Assembly (NCBI RefSeq): GCF_010728925.1
Contig: NZ_AP022608.1
Coordinates: 744,001 to 808,000, forward strand
From: Mycolicibacterium gadium
GTDB lineage: Bacteria; Actinomycetota; Actinomycetes; Mycobacteriales; Mycobacteriaceae
Direction: 5' to 3'
Length of the DNA stretch: 64,000 nt
Below the pieces are notes generated by a model. It did no database searches, was not told the DNA's origin, and saw nothing but the letters and a program-made list of their open reading frames with translations. The position numbers and the translations under genes are program-made. Shown here in pieces: positions 1-7,809 of this stretch (position 1 is the first letter of the stretch; the number at the start of each line of letters is the position of its first letter).

Positions 1-513
1 AAGACCACGGGAATGCCCGCACCGCGGTACACCAGGGCCGCCGACCTCGCGCATCCCGCGGATGACGAACCGGTCGACGGCCGCCGCCGGTACACCACGT
101 CGAAGCTGTGCAACCTGCTGTACGCGTACGAACTCGACCGTCGGCTCGGCTGCGGTGCCAACGGTGTCACGGTCAACGCGTTCGATCCCGGCCTGATGCC
201 CGGCTCCGGCCTGGCCCGCAATTACTCGGCGATCGGGCGGTGGGCCTGGCGGTACCTGTTTCCACTGCTGCGGGTGCTGCCGAATGTCAACAGCACCAGG
301 GCCTCGGGCGCGCGCCTGGCGGCGTTGGTCTGCGATCCCCGGTTCGACGACGTCACCGGGTCGTACTTCGAAGGGAAGCGGCCGATCGCATCGTCGACCG
401 ACTCCTACGACCGTGAGAAGGCGCTCGACCTGTGGGAGACCAGCGAGCAACTACTCGAGCGCACCGATCATCAGGACCAGCCCGGCGAACCCCGCGGTCG
501 CGCAGCCAAGTAG
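1..513 (+). CDS. Short-chain dehydrogenase/reductase, 3' part only
   Basis: The reading frame is open to the left edge, so only the C-terminal 170 residues are present. A YTTSK motif near residues 31-35 matches the catalytic YxxxK of short-chain dehydrogenases. It is followed by the usual V-N-A-F-D-P-G-L segment after the active-site helix. The long tail after the motif resembles the retinol-dehydrogenase or protochlorophyllide-reductase-like branch, whose members are NAD(P)-dependent and often act on lipophilic alcohols or ketones. The substrate cannot be inferred. Its last 63 bases overlap the end of the convergent DUF202 gene. Confidence 0.8.
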   Translation, partial: KTTGMPAPRYTRAADLAHPADDEPVDGRRRYTTSKLCNLLYAYELDRRLGCGANGVTVNAFDPGLMPGSGLARNYSAIGRWAWRYLFPLLRVLPNVNSTRASGARLAALVCDPRFDDVTGSYFEGKRPIASSTDSYDREKALDLWETSEQLLERTDHQDQPGEPRGRAAK

Positions 514-747
514 GACGATCTCGGCCTTCGGCGCGACCGTGAAACTGTGCGCCCGTCGGCGAGCCAGCCAGACGACAAGGACTGCCAACAAGGCTCCCAC
601 CACGGGCAGTGCGATCCGCCCGTCGTCCAATGGACCTCGGCCGAACAACGGCAGCGCTCCGGCGACCAGGAAGCTGATCGCGGTTCGCTCCCAGGACAAT
701 TGGGTGCGTTCGGCCTGTAATCCTGGCTTCTCCGGTTGAGATGGCAT
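451..747 (-). CDS. DUF202 family small membrane protein
   Basis: A 98-residue protein with the DUF202 hallmark near its N-terminus (AERTQLSWERTAISF), followed by two or three hydrophobic segments. DUF202/YidH proteins are small inner-membrane proteins of unknown role. It lies 3 bases downstream of a second DUF202 gene on the same strand, so the two are almost certainly co-transcribed. Such pairs are common in actinobacteria and may form a hetero-oligomer; that is inference. Its 3' end overlaps the convergent SDR gene. Confidence 0.8.
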   Translation of the reverse strand: MPSQPEKPGLQAERTQLSWERTAISFLVAGALPLFGRGPLDDGRIALPVVGALLAVLVVWLARRRAHSFTVAPKAEIVLLGCATAGFAGLVLMIGALE

Positions 748-750
748 GAT

Positions 751-1098
751 TTACGGCTGCACCGCGATGACGACGATCAGTGCGATGGTCAGTACGACGA
801 TGGCGCCGCCAAGCAGCGCCGGCATCCGGGATCGGGGCAGGTCGCCGCCCTCATGCATGGCGGTCTGCACGGCACGCCAACGCAGCACCGCCAGCACCGC
901 AAGGACGCCGCCAGATGCGGTCAGCGTCATTCCCAGGCCATGGCGCACTCCGGGGATGGTCAGGGCGGGCACCAGTTGCACGACCGCGACGCCGCCGGCG
1001 ATCAGTGCCAGCGCGGTGCGAATCCACGCGAGGAAGGTGCGCTCGTTGGCGAGCGTGAAGCGATAGTCCAGATCCTCGTGATCGTCGGTCACTGCCAC
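751..1098 (-). CDS. DUF202 (YidH-like) membrane protein
   Basis: A 115-residue protein with the family signature FTLANERTFLAWIRTALAL at about residues 14-32, then two further membrane spans, which is the normal three-span YidH layout. The start is a GTG. It is the first gene of a two-gene unit with the adjacent DUF202 gene. A 31-base gap separates it from the divergent MFS gene, so their promoters must overlap. Function unknown. Confidence 0.85.
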   Translation of the reverse strand: MAVTDDHEDLDYRFTLANERTFLAWIRTALALIAGGVAVVQLVPALTIPGVRHGLGMTLTASGGVLAVLAVLRWRAVQTAMHEGGDLPRSRMPALLGGAIVVLTIALIVVIAVQP

Positions 1099-1129
1099 GA
1101 CCAGTCAGCCTAGAGTCCTGGGGTCGGTA

Positions 1130-2353
1130 GTGTCGCCGGACATGGCGCCCGAATCGCTCGACGCCGTTGTGGCGCAGCATCGAAGGGCCAGAGTCGCGGT
1201 CGCGGCGCTGTTCCTGAGCAACGGAGCGTTGTTCGCCAACCTGTTGCCTCGCTACCCGGAGATCAAGACCGACTTGCAGCTGTCCAACACGATGTTCGGG
1301 ATCGCGATCGCGGCGTTCTCAGCGGGCGCGTTGGTGGCAGGCCTCTCCGCGGCGGCGTTGATCCGCAGGTACCGATCGTCGCGCGTGGCAGTCGTCAGCA
1401 CCCTGGGCCTCGCGGGATTCGTTGTCGCTGCAGCCCTGGCAGGAACCCCGCTGATTCTCGCCGCGGCGTTGTTCATGGCGGGAGCGTGCGATGCGGTCAC
1501 CGACGTGGCGCAGAACGCGCACGGGCTGCGGTTGCAGCGCAATTACGGCCGGTCGATCATCAACTCGTTGCATGCGGTCTGGGCGGGGGGAGCCATCATC
1601 GGCGGCGTGATGGGTGCCGGCGCGATCGCGGTGGGCATATCCCGGGCAACGCATTTGGCGATCGCGGCGGTCCTGTTCGGCGGCGTCGTGCTGATCGCCT
1701 ACCCGTACCTGTTGAAGGGGGCCGATCACGGCGACCATCCGGCGCGGCCGGCAGGGCAGGGATCCGGTGCGGGCTTAGCGGTGTGCGGGACACTGGTCGC
1801 GCTCGTCGTGCTCGCCATCGCGGGAGCGACCGTCGAGGATGCGGGAAGTTCCTGGGCAACACTGTATTTGCGTGACAGCCTCGGTGCGCCCGGGGCGGTC
1901 GCGGTGTTCGGCTATGTCGCACTGGTCGGGTTCATGTTCGTCGGCCGGCTGATCGGGGACCGTCTTGTCGACAGGTTCGGCGAACGCGCGGTGGTTCGCG
2001 CCGGTGGCCTCCTCGCGGCCGCGGGAATGGGGGTCGCGCTGGCCTTCCCCTCGATTCCGGGCACCATCGCGGCATTCGCTGCGGCGGGATTCGGAGTAGC
2101 GACCCTGATCCCGGCGGCGATGCACCGCGCCGACCAGCTGCCTGGCTTGCGCCCGGGCAGCGGATTGACGGTGCTGACGTGGCTGATGCGGATCGGCTTC
2201 TTCGGCGCGCCTCTGGTCGTCGGCGTCATCGCCGATGCGACGAGCCTGCGGATCGGCCTGCTGTCCGTGCCCGTCGCCGGGCTGGTGGCGATCGCACTGG
2301 CCGGAGCGCTCAGTGCGCGACCCCGATTGAATCATCGGCTCAGCCGGCGGTGA
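1130..2353 (+). CDS. MFS transporter
   Basis: A 407-residue protein with about twelve hydrophobic segments, the usual size for a major facilitator. After the second span the loop AALIRRYRSSRVAVVS is a degenerate motif A. The profile resembles sugar- or drug-type exporters of the FucP/YbjJ group, but the substrate is not evident. The GTG at 1130 gives the longest product; an ATG four codons downstream (1142) is an equally good start. The 3' end overlaps the convergent SMR gene by 14 bases. Confidence 0.85.
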   Translation: MSPDMAPESLDAVVAQHRRARVAVAALFLSNGALFANLLPRYPEIKTDLQLSNTMFGIAIAAFSAGALVAGLSAAALIRRYRSSRVAVVSTLGLAGFVVAAALAGTPLILAAALFMAGACDAVTDVAQNAHGLRLQRNYGRSIINSLHAVWAGGAIIGGVMGAGAIAVGISRATHLAIAAVLFGGVVLIAYPYLLKGADHGDHPARPAGQGSGAGLAVCGTLVALVVLAIAGATVEDAGSSWATLYLRDSLGAPGAVAVFGYVALVGFMFVGRLIGDRLVDRFGERAVVRAGGLLAAAGMGVALAFPSIPGTIAAFAAAGFGVATLIPAAMHRADQLPGLRPGSGLTVLTWLMRIGFFGAPLVVGVIADATSLRIGLLSVPVAGLVAIALAGALSARPRLNHRLSRR

Positions 2354-2663
2354 CCATCTCGATCGTGAGCACGCCGAAGACGATGAGCACGATGCCCAGC
2401 CCCATCATCGGAGTCAGGGGTTCGTCGAACAGGAACCGCGCGATGACCGCCACCAGCGCGATGCCGCACGCCGACCACACGCCGTACGCGATGCCGACCG
2501 GCATGCCCAGGCCCAGCGACACGTACAGCAGATAGAACGACAGGAGGTAGCCGGCGATGATCGGTGCGATCCACGCTTTCTTGCGAAAACCCTCCGAAGC
2601 GCGTAGCGACAGGGTCGCGACGACCTCGACGAGTATGGCGCCGGCGAGCGCGAGCCACATCAT
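2340..2663 (-). CDS. SMR multidrug efflux subunit (second of a pair)
   Basis: A 107-residue four-span small multidrug resistance protein. The essential membrane glutamate is in the first helix (E13, AGAILVEVVATLSL), and the conserved GMPVGIAYGVWSACG segment forms helix 3. SMR proteins exchange protons for cationic drugs. The ATG overlaps the stop of the preceding SMR gene in an ATGA junction, so the pair is translationally coupled and probably makes a heterodimer of the EbrAB type. I started it at the overlapping ATG; the longer frame upstream is not coding. Confidence 0.88.
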   Translation of the reverse strand: MMWLALAGAILVEVVATLSLRASEGFRKKAWIAPIIAGYLLSFYLLYVSLGLGMPVGIAYGVWSACGIALVAVIARFLFDEPLTPMMGLGIVLIVFGVLTIEMVTAG

Positions 2664-2998
2664 GAGTCGGCGGTCACGGCGCGATGCGAACCGAACTCGA
2701 TCAGCAGCACCCCGGCGATGATGAGCCCGATGCCCGCGACGATCGGCCAGGTGAACGGGTCGCCGAAGAGTACGGCGGCCAGAACCGCGGTGACCGCGGT
2801 GCCCAGCGCGCCCCAGATTCCGTACGCGATGCCGACGGGTACGCCGGCGCGCAGCACCATCGTCAAGAACACGAACGACGTGAGGTAGCCGGCGACCACG
2901 ACCGCGAGCCACGCCGAATGATCCTGGGCGGCACGCAGAGACAGCGTGGCGGCGACCTCGGTCGAGATTGCGCCCGCAAGTAGCGCCCACTTCAGCAC
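2660..2998 (-). CDS. SMR multidrug efflux subunit (first of a pair)
   Basis: A 112-residue four-helix SMR protein with the conserved glutamate in helix 1 (E14, AISTEVAATLSL) and GVPVGIAYGIWGALG in helix 3. It is coupled through an ATGA overlap to a second, non-identical SMR gene, typical of heterodimeric pairs with opposite membrane orientations. It lies 23 bases after the TetR gene on the same strand, so efflux is probably part of the same operon as the regulator and the DUF2236 oxygenase. Confidence 0.88.
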   Translation of the reverse strand: MLKWALLAGAISTEVAATLSLRAAQDHSAWLAVVVAGYLTSFVFLTMVLRAGVPVGIAYGIWGALGTAVTAVLAAVLFGDPFTWPIVAGIGLIIAGVLLIEFGSHRAVTADS

Positions 2999-3021
2999 GG
3001 CACCAAGCTATGCCATGGGCC

Positions 3022-3651
3022 TCAGACTGCGCGTTCGACCATGGGTGTGAGCACCTCGTGGGCGAACTGCCGGAGTTCGGCGTCATCGCTGAAGTCGGGG
3101 TCGTCCGGCGGCGTCGAGATATAAGTGATGAACAACCGGGCGAACACGTCGGCGACCCAGCGGACCTGCCGTGGCGGCGTGCCCGGCGTGTCACCGTGAA
3201 TGTAGTTGGCGATGAACGCCGACCCCATCTTCAGCAGTTCCGCCGAATCGATCGGAGCGGGCTCGACGTGACCGGCGCGGCGCAGCATCGGATGCTCGCG
3301 GGCGAACGTGACCGCGGCGATGAACGCCGCGGCCACCCCTTCGTTCGGATCTTCGGTGGCATCGATGGCATCGGCGACGGCGCCGAGGAACCGTTGCGTC
3401 TCACGGCGAACAAGTGCTTCCACCAGATCGTCGCGACGCGGGTAGCGGCGGTAAGCCGTCATCCGTGACACACCGGCGCGGCGCACCACGTCCTCGACCG
3501 TAATCCGTTGCAGCCCAACTGCTGCCGCTTCCTGCAGGGCGGAGTCGAGTATGCGCTGGCTGGTCCGGTCGGCCGCTTCGTCCACGTTGCCGCCCGCCTT
3601 GCCGACGGACGCGGCGCCGCCGATGACCTCGATGAGCTGGGCGTGGATCAC
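3022..3651 (-). CDS. TetR family transcriptional regulator
   Basis: A 209-residue TetR-type repressor. The helix-turn-helix spans about residues 50-70 (ITVEDVVRRAGVSRMTAYRRY), followed by a helical ligand-binding domain. I chose the GTG at 3651 because it overlaps the stop of the upstream oxygenase gene in a GTGA junction; longer frames upstream overlap that gene and are unlikely. It sits between the oxygenase and two SMR efflux genes in one operon. It is the obvious candidate to bind the palindrome in the divergent promoter region at 4626-4639. The inducer is unknown. Confidence 0.88.
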   Translation of the reverse strand: MIHAQLIEVIGGAASVGKAGGNVDEAADRTSQRILDSALQEAAAVGLQRITVEDVVRRAGVSRMTAYRRYPRRDDLVEALVRRETQRFLGAVADAIDATEDPNEGVAAAFIAAVTFAREHPMLRRAGHVEPAPIDSAELLKMGSAFIANYIHGDTPGTPPRQVRWVADVFARLFITYISTPPDDPDFSDDAELRQFAHEVLTPMVERAV

Positions 3652-4589
3652 GACACCGCGACCTTCGGACGCGCACCTGCCGCACGGTGGCGGGCGAGCT
3701 CGGCGAACCGCGGCGTCCCGAATGCCCACCGCAAGTGCCGGGCGTCGAGGTGCAGGGCGGGCTCGATGAGCCGGCGGGTCAGCGCGGACGGGCGGTCATA
3801 GCCGATGAGCTCGCGTGCCCACGCCGGGGCGCGGCTCATGCCCGCGTAGATCGCGAATCGGTGCAGTTGCCGGTCTACCGGCCCTGGCAGGTCGGGGAAG
3901 AACGGCGACGTCGCCAAGAAGTCGATGAACTCACGCGTCTGCGCGTTCACGCTCAGCTTCGGTCGCATGGTGTCGACGTAATCGTCGAGTTCGGCGGCCG
4001 TTGTCGGCACCCAGTCGGCGCCGCCCAACCTGCCGATCACCGCCTGCTCGGCCAGATACCGGTCTTGTTCCTCGCGGCTCAGCGGGCGTTTGGTGTGTTC
4101 ATAGGTCCGCAGAATCATCCACGGGATGCACGTGTGCACCCAGGCGATCAGCTCGGGATCCAGGGCGCGGTACGGCACGCCGTCGGGGCGAGTGCCGTTG
4201 ACGAACGAGTGCACGTGCTTGACGCGTTCGATGACGCGGGTCGCGGCCTCGGTGTTGCCGAACGTCGTGGTCAGCACATAGCCCAGGGTGGCGCGGGCCC
4301 GCTGGAATGGGTCTTCGCGGTAGTTGGACAGATCCTGAACGCCCGCCACCACCGACGGATGGAGGATCTCCAGCACGATCGCCGGCAAACCGGCCTGCGA
4401 GACGGATGCCAGGTCGGCGTTGATCTCCCACGAAATGCTGCCGGGCCCGATCAGCCCGGGATCGCCGGGTGGCCCCCCGTAGACCGCCGGATCATCGTGT
4501 CGACCAGCGCTCTTCTCGAAATCCTGCACGATGCGGTTGCGAAGCTTCTCGGCGGCGGGGAGCCGCTTCGGTATGAATGTGACACTCAC
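3648..4589 (-). CDS. DUF2236 oxygenase-like protein (MpaB family)
   Basis: A 313-residue protein of the DUF2236 family, which includes heme-dependent latex-clearing oxygenases and the fungal MpaB oxidase. Its core runs from ISWEINADLASVSQAG through LHPSVVAGVQDLSNY and VHTCIPWMILRTYE. Actinobacterial members are mostly uncharacterised. The GTG at 4589 lies 7 bases after a TATATA hexamer, which fits a leaderless transcript. It heads a four-gene operon with TetR and two SMR genes and is divergent from a carboxylesterase. The context suggests modification and export of a lipophilic compound; that is inference. Confidence 0.78.
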   Translation of the reverse strand: MSVTFIPKRLPAAEKLRNRIVQDFEKSAGRHDDPAVYGGPPGDPGLIGPGSISWEINADLASVSQAGLPAIVLEILHPSVVAGVQDLSNYREDPFQRARATLGYVLTTTFGNTEAATRVIERVKHVHSFVNGTRPDGVPYRALDPELIAWVHTCIPWMILRTYEHTKRPLSREEQDRYLAEQAVIGRLGGADWVPTTAAELDDYVDTMRPKLSVNAQTREFIDFLATSPFFPDLPGPVDRQLHRFAIYAGMSRAPAWARELIGYDRPSALTRRLIEPALHLDARHLRWAFGTPRFAELARHRAAGARPKVAVS

Positions 4590-4676
4590 ACGACCATATA
4601 TACCATCGTCGCGGGTGGAGATGCGGTACGCGCGCGTACTGTGGAGTGGTTGTTTTCCCATCGAGGAGGTCCATCG
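4590..4676. promoter_or_regulatory. Divergent promoter region with TetR-type operator
   Basis: This 87-base gap drives the oxygenase/TetR/SMR operon leftward and the esterase rightward. It contains a perfect 14-base palindrome, GTACGCGCGCGTAC, at 4626-4639. A TATATA at 4597-4602 is a plausible -10 for the leftward unit, placing its start of transcription at the GTG codon. GAGGAGGT at 4663-4670 is the Shine-Dalgarno sequence of the esterase. The palindrome is a good operator candidate for the neighbouring TetR protein; binding is inferred. Confidence 0.6.
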
Positions 4677-6266
4677 ATGACAGCAGAGCCCAATACGCGA
4701 CACGGTGCCGACGAACGGCGACCGGCGGTGCCGGCAGTCGAGCCCCTGGTCGTCGACACCAGCTACGGACCCGTACGCGGCGTCGACAACGGAACGGTCA
4801 AGGTGTGGAAGGGCATTCGCTATGCCGCGGCGCCGACCGGCGACCTGCGGTGGCGGGCACCTCAGGCGCCCCAACGGTGGTCGGAGCCGGCAGATGCGAC
4901 GCGGGTGGGACCCGTCTGCCCGCAGCCCACCGATCCGAGGATCCCGATCGACCTCGGCGCGCCGCAGGGTGACGACTGCCTGACGTTGAACGTGTGGGCG
5001 TCGTCGGATACCGAGGCCGGTGACGGCAAACCGGTGATGGTGTGGCTGCACGGCGGCGCCTACATCCTCGGCTCATCGGCGCAATCGCTGTATCACGGTG
5101 CTGCACTGGCGAGCGGCGGCGACGCGCTGATCGTCACGGTCAACTACCGGTTGGGCGCGCTCGGTTTCCTCGACCTGTCCTCCTTCGGCGCCGGGTTCGA
5201 CACCAATCTCGGCTTGCGCGACGCGCTGTTCGCACTGCAATGGGTGCGCGACAACATCGCCGGATTCGGGGGCGACCCGGCCCGGGTCACATTGTTCGGC
5301 GAGTCCGCCGGCGCAGGCATGGTGACCACGCTGCTGGCGAGCCCCGCGGCCGCGGGACTGTTCTCGGCGGCCATCGCCCAGAGTTCGCCGGCGACTTCGA
5401 TCTACGACTCTGAGCGCGGCCGCCGCTTCGCCGAGCTGTTCCTCGATGCGCTGGATCTCGCGCGGGGCGACGTCCAGCGCCTGCCCTCGGTTCCGATCGA
5501 CGCCGTGCTGGCGGCCGCCAAGAAGGTTTTCGACGAAGTGCCTGCCCGGTGGCCGGGAACACTGGCCTTCGCGCCGATCATCGACGGTGACATCGTTCCC
5601 GCGCACCCGGTGAAGCTAGCCCGAGAAGGACGCACGCATCCGGTCCCGTTGATCATCGGCACGAACAAGCACGAGGCCGCGCTGTTCCGGTGGATGAAGT
5701 CGCCGTTGATGCCGATCTCGCCGCAGGCGCTGCGGGCGATGTTCACCGAGATCGCCGCCGAGCAGCCGGCACTGCAGCTGCCCGATGAAGCGCAGATCCG
5801 CACCGCATACCGGGGCAGGCCCAAGACGATCGGCATGGGGGTGGCCCGCGATATCGGTTTCCGGATGCCGTCGATCTGGTTCGCCGACGGCCATCGGGAG
5901 GTCGCACCCGTCTACCTCTACCGGTTCGACTTTGCGCCCCCGATGCTGCGGCTGTTGCGCCTCGGCGCGGCGCACGCCACCGAGTTGCCCTATGTGTGGG
6001 GCAACCTGGTCGGCGGGCCGAAGGACCCGACGTTCAAATTGGGCGGGCTCAAGGCGGGAAAGGCGGTGTCGGCGCGGATGCGCAGGCGCTGGATGAGCTT
6101 CGCGGTAGACGGTACGCCGTCCGCGTCGGCCGGGGATCCCGAGTGGCGTCCGTACCGCAAAGAGGATCGGGCGTCGCTGATCATCGACGCGTCCGAGCGG
6201 GTGGTCGACGATCTGGACCGTGACCTGCGATTGGCCTGGGGCGACGAGGTGCTCAGCTTCCGCTGA
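4677..6266 (+). CDS. Carboxylesterase type B
   Basis: A 529-residue alpha/beta-hydrolase of the para-nitrobenzyl-esterase/cholinesterase family, the usual length for a bacterial member. The oxyanion loop HGGA is at about 125-128 and the nucleophile serine at about 210 in GESAGAG. The N-terminal GPVRG...WKGIRYAAAP and DCLTLNVW blocks are family landmarks. The ATG at 4677 follows a strong GAGGAGGT; the open frame continues far upstream but there it is antisense to the oxygenase gene. It shares a regulatory region with the oxygenase/TetR/SMR operon, suggesting ester hydrolysis of the same compound class. No signal peptide is seen. Confidence 0.9.
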   Translation: MTAEPNTRHGADERRPAVPAVEPLVVDTSYGPVRGVDNGTVKVWKGIRYAAAPTGDLRWRAPQAPQRWSEPADATRVGPVCPQPTDPRIPIDLGAPQGDDCLTLNVWASSDTEAGDGKPVMVWLHGGAYILGSSAQSLYHGAALASGGDALIVTVNYRLGALGFLDLSSFGAGFDTNLGLRDALFALQWVRDNIAGFGGDPARVTLFGESAGAGMVTTLLASPAAAGLFSAAIAQSSPATSIYDSERGRRFAELFLDALDLARGDVQRLPSVPIDAVLAAAKKVFDEVPARWPGTLAFAPIIDGDIVPAHPVKLAREGRTHPVPLIIGTNKHEAALFRWMKSPLMPISPQALRAMFTEIAAEQPALQLPDEAQIRTAYRGRPKTIGMGVARDIGFRMPSIWFADGHREVAPVYLYRFDFAPPMLRLLRLGAAHATELPYVWGNLVGGPKDPTFKLGGLKAGKAVSARMRRRWMSFAVDGTPSASAGDPEWRPYRKEDRASLIIDASERVVDDLDRDLRLAWGDEVLSFR

Positions 6267-6358
6267 GCATCTCCGAGTTCCCTTCGTCCCCTGCCCTTCG
6301 GGCGTGGGCCCATCGCTCGCCCCGCTTCGTCGTAAACTTTCCCACCGGAGGTGTCACC

Positions 6359-7294
6359 TTGGACGTGAATGGGGCCTGGACTCCGAATTTGGCCGACGTG
6401 CTACCGCCGCTCATGCACGACCCGGTGACGTTTGCGATCCCGTTCTTCCTCATCATGCTGATCATCGAGTGGGTGAGTGCGGGAAAGCTGATGCATGACG
6501 AGGCGGAACGGGCACCGGCGGGCGCCTATCTGAAGCCCGACGCGTGGGCGAGCATCAAGATGGGGCTGGTCTCGATCCTCACCAGTGGCGTCCTCAACGC
6601 CGTCGCCCTGCTGGCCTACGCCGCGCTCTACGTTTACGTGGCACCCTGGCAGCTGCCGTCCACCGCCTGGTACACCTGGGTGATCGCCATCGTCGGCGTC
6701 GACGTTCTCTACTACTTCTATCACCGGATCGCCCACCGCGTCCGTCTGATCTGGGCGACCCATCAAGCCCATCACTCCAGCCAGTACTTCAACTTCGCGA
6801 CCGCACTGCGCCAGAAGTGGAACATCAGCGGCGACGTGTTCCTGCGGGCGCTGCTGCCACTGCTCGGTGTGCCGCCGTGGATGGTGTTCGCCAGCTTCTC
6901 CATCAACCTCATCTACCAATTCTGGATCCACACCGAGCGCATCGGAAAGCTCTGGCGGCCAATCGAATTCGTCTTCAACACGCCGTCGCATCACCGCGTT
7001 CACCACGGCATGGACGAGCAGTACCTCGACAAGAACTACGGTGGCATCTTCATCCTCTGGGACCGGCTGTTCCGCAGCTTCAAGGAAGAGAACGTGCGCC
7101 CGAACTACGGGCTGACCAAGCAGGTCGACACCTACAACATCTGGACGCTGCAGACCCACGAGTACGTGTCGATCTTCCGCGATGTCCGGCGGGCCACGCA
7201 GTTCCGCGACAAGCTGGGCTACGCCTTCGGCCCGCCCGGTTGGCTGCCCGCCGAACGCCGCGTCGACGAAGGGTCGGCAAAGGTTCGCGTATAG
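6359..7294 (+). CDS. erg3: Fatty acid hydroxylase/sterol desaturase family protein (Erg3-like)
   Basis: A 311-residue membrane protein with the three histidine clusters of the di-iron sterol desaturase superfamily: HRIAH at 122-126, HQAHH at 135-139 and HHRVHH at 211-216. Hydrophobic spans lie before and between them. The family uses O2 to hydroxylate or desaturate lipids. In M. tuberculosis the syntenic gene (Rv1814) is called erg3, although mycobacteria lack ergosterol synthesis, so the real substrate is uncertain. The start is a TTG preceded by GGAGGTG. It begins the block collinear with M. tuberculosis. Confidence 0.85.
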   Translation: MDVNGAWTPNLADVLPPLMHDPVTFAIPFFLIMLIIEWVSAGKLMHDEAERAPAGAYLKPDAWASIKMGLVSILTSGVLNAVALLAYAALYVYVAPWQLPSTAWYTWVIAIVGVDVLYYFYHRIAHRVRLIWATHQAHHSSQYFNFATALRQKWNISGDVFLRALLPLLGVPPWMVFASFSINLIYQFWIHTERIGKLWRPIEFVFNTPSHHRVHHGMDEQYLDKNYGGIFILWDRLFRSFKEENVRPNYGLTKQVDTYNIWTLQTHEYVSIFRDVRRATQFRDKLGYAFGPPGWLPAERRVDEGSAKVRV

Positions 7295-7323
7295 ATCGGC
7301 GCTCCAGCCCGCAGTATGGAGCC

Positions 7324-7806
7324 ATGGATGTCAGAGAGGTTTTGCTGCCCGGCGTCGGGTTGCGCTACGAATTCGACAATCGTGACGGCGACCGGATCGG
7401 CGTGGTCGCACGACGCACCCGTGACTTCGAAATCGTCGTGTACCCAAAGGAGGACCCCGACCAGGCACAGCACGTGTTCCGACTGACCGAGGACGAGGCA
7501 GAAGCCCTCGCTCAGATCCTGGGTGCGCCGCGAATCGCGGAACGATTCGCCGACCTCACCCGCGAAGTCCCGGGCCTCGACGCCGGACAAGTTGTCCTCG
7601 AGCCCGGAAGTCCATTTGCGAATCGCCCCCTCGGGGAGACCAGGGCACGGACGCGCACCGGCGCGTCCATCGTTGCGATCGTGCGCGACGACGCGGTCCT
7701 CGCTTCGCCAGGTCCGGCCGAAACTCTCCGCGCCGGTGACGTTTTGGTGGTGATCGGCACCGCGGAAGGCATCCTTGGCGTCGAAGACATCGTCGCCAGA
7801 GGCTGA
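7324..7806 (+). CDS. KhtT/TrkA-C regulatory subunit of a K+/H+ antiporter
   Basis: A 160-residue soluble protein. Its C-terminal half has the RCK/TrkA-C fold pattern (GRPLGETRARTRTGASIVAIVRDD ... LRAGDVLVVIGT in this frame). It resembles KhtT, which gates the K+(NH4+)/H+ antiporter KhtU. The next gene, 3 bases downstream, encodes the CPA2-type antiporter, which strongly supports this pairing. ATG start at 7324. It is likely to act at the inner face of the membrane, sensing a nucleotide or pH. Confidence 0.85.
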   Translation: MDVREVLLPGVGLRYEFDNRDGDRIGVVARRTRDFEIVVYPKEDPDQAQHVFRLTEDEAEALAQILGAPRIAERFADLTREVPGLDAGQVVLEPGSPFANRPLGETRARTRTGASIVAIVRDDAVLASPGPAETLRAGDVLVVIGTAEGILGVEDIVARG

Positions 7807-7809
7807 CCA

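Noticed and set aside
3687-4676. Long N-terminal extension of the carboxylesterase frame (open from 3687)
   Set aside because: It is antisense to the DUF2236 gene and part of the TetR gene, and the family-like protein begins at the ATG with a strong Shine-Dalgarno sequence at 4677.
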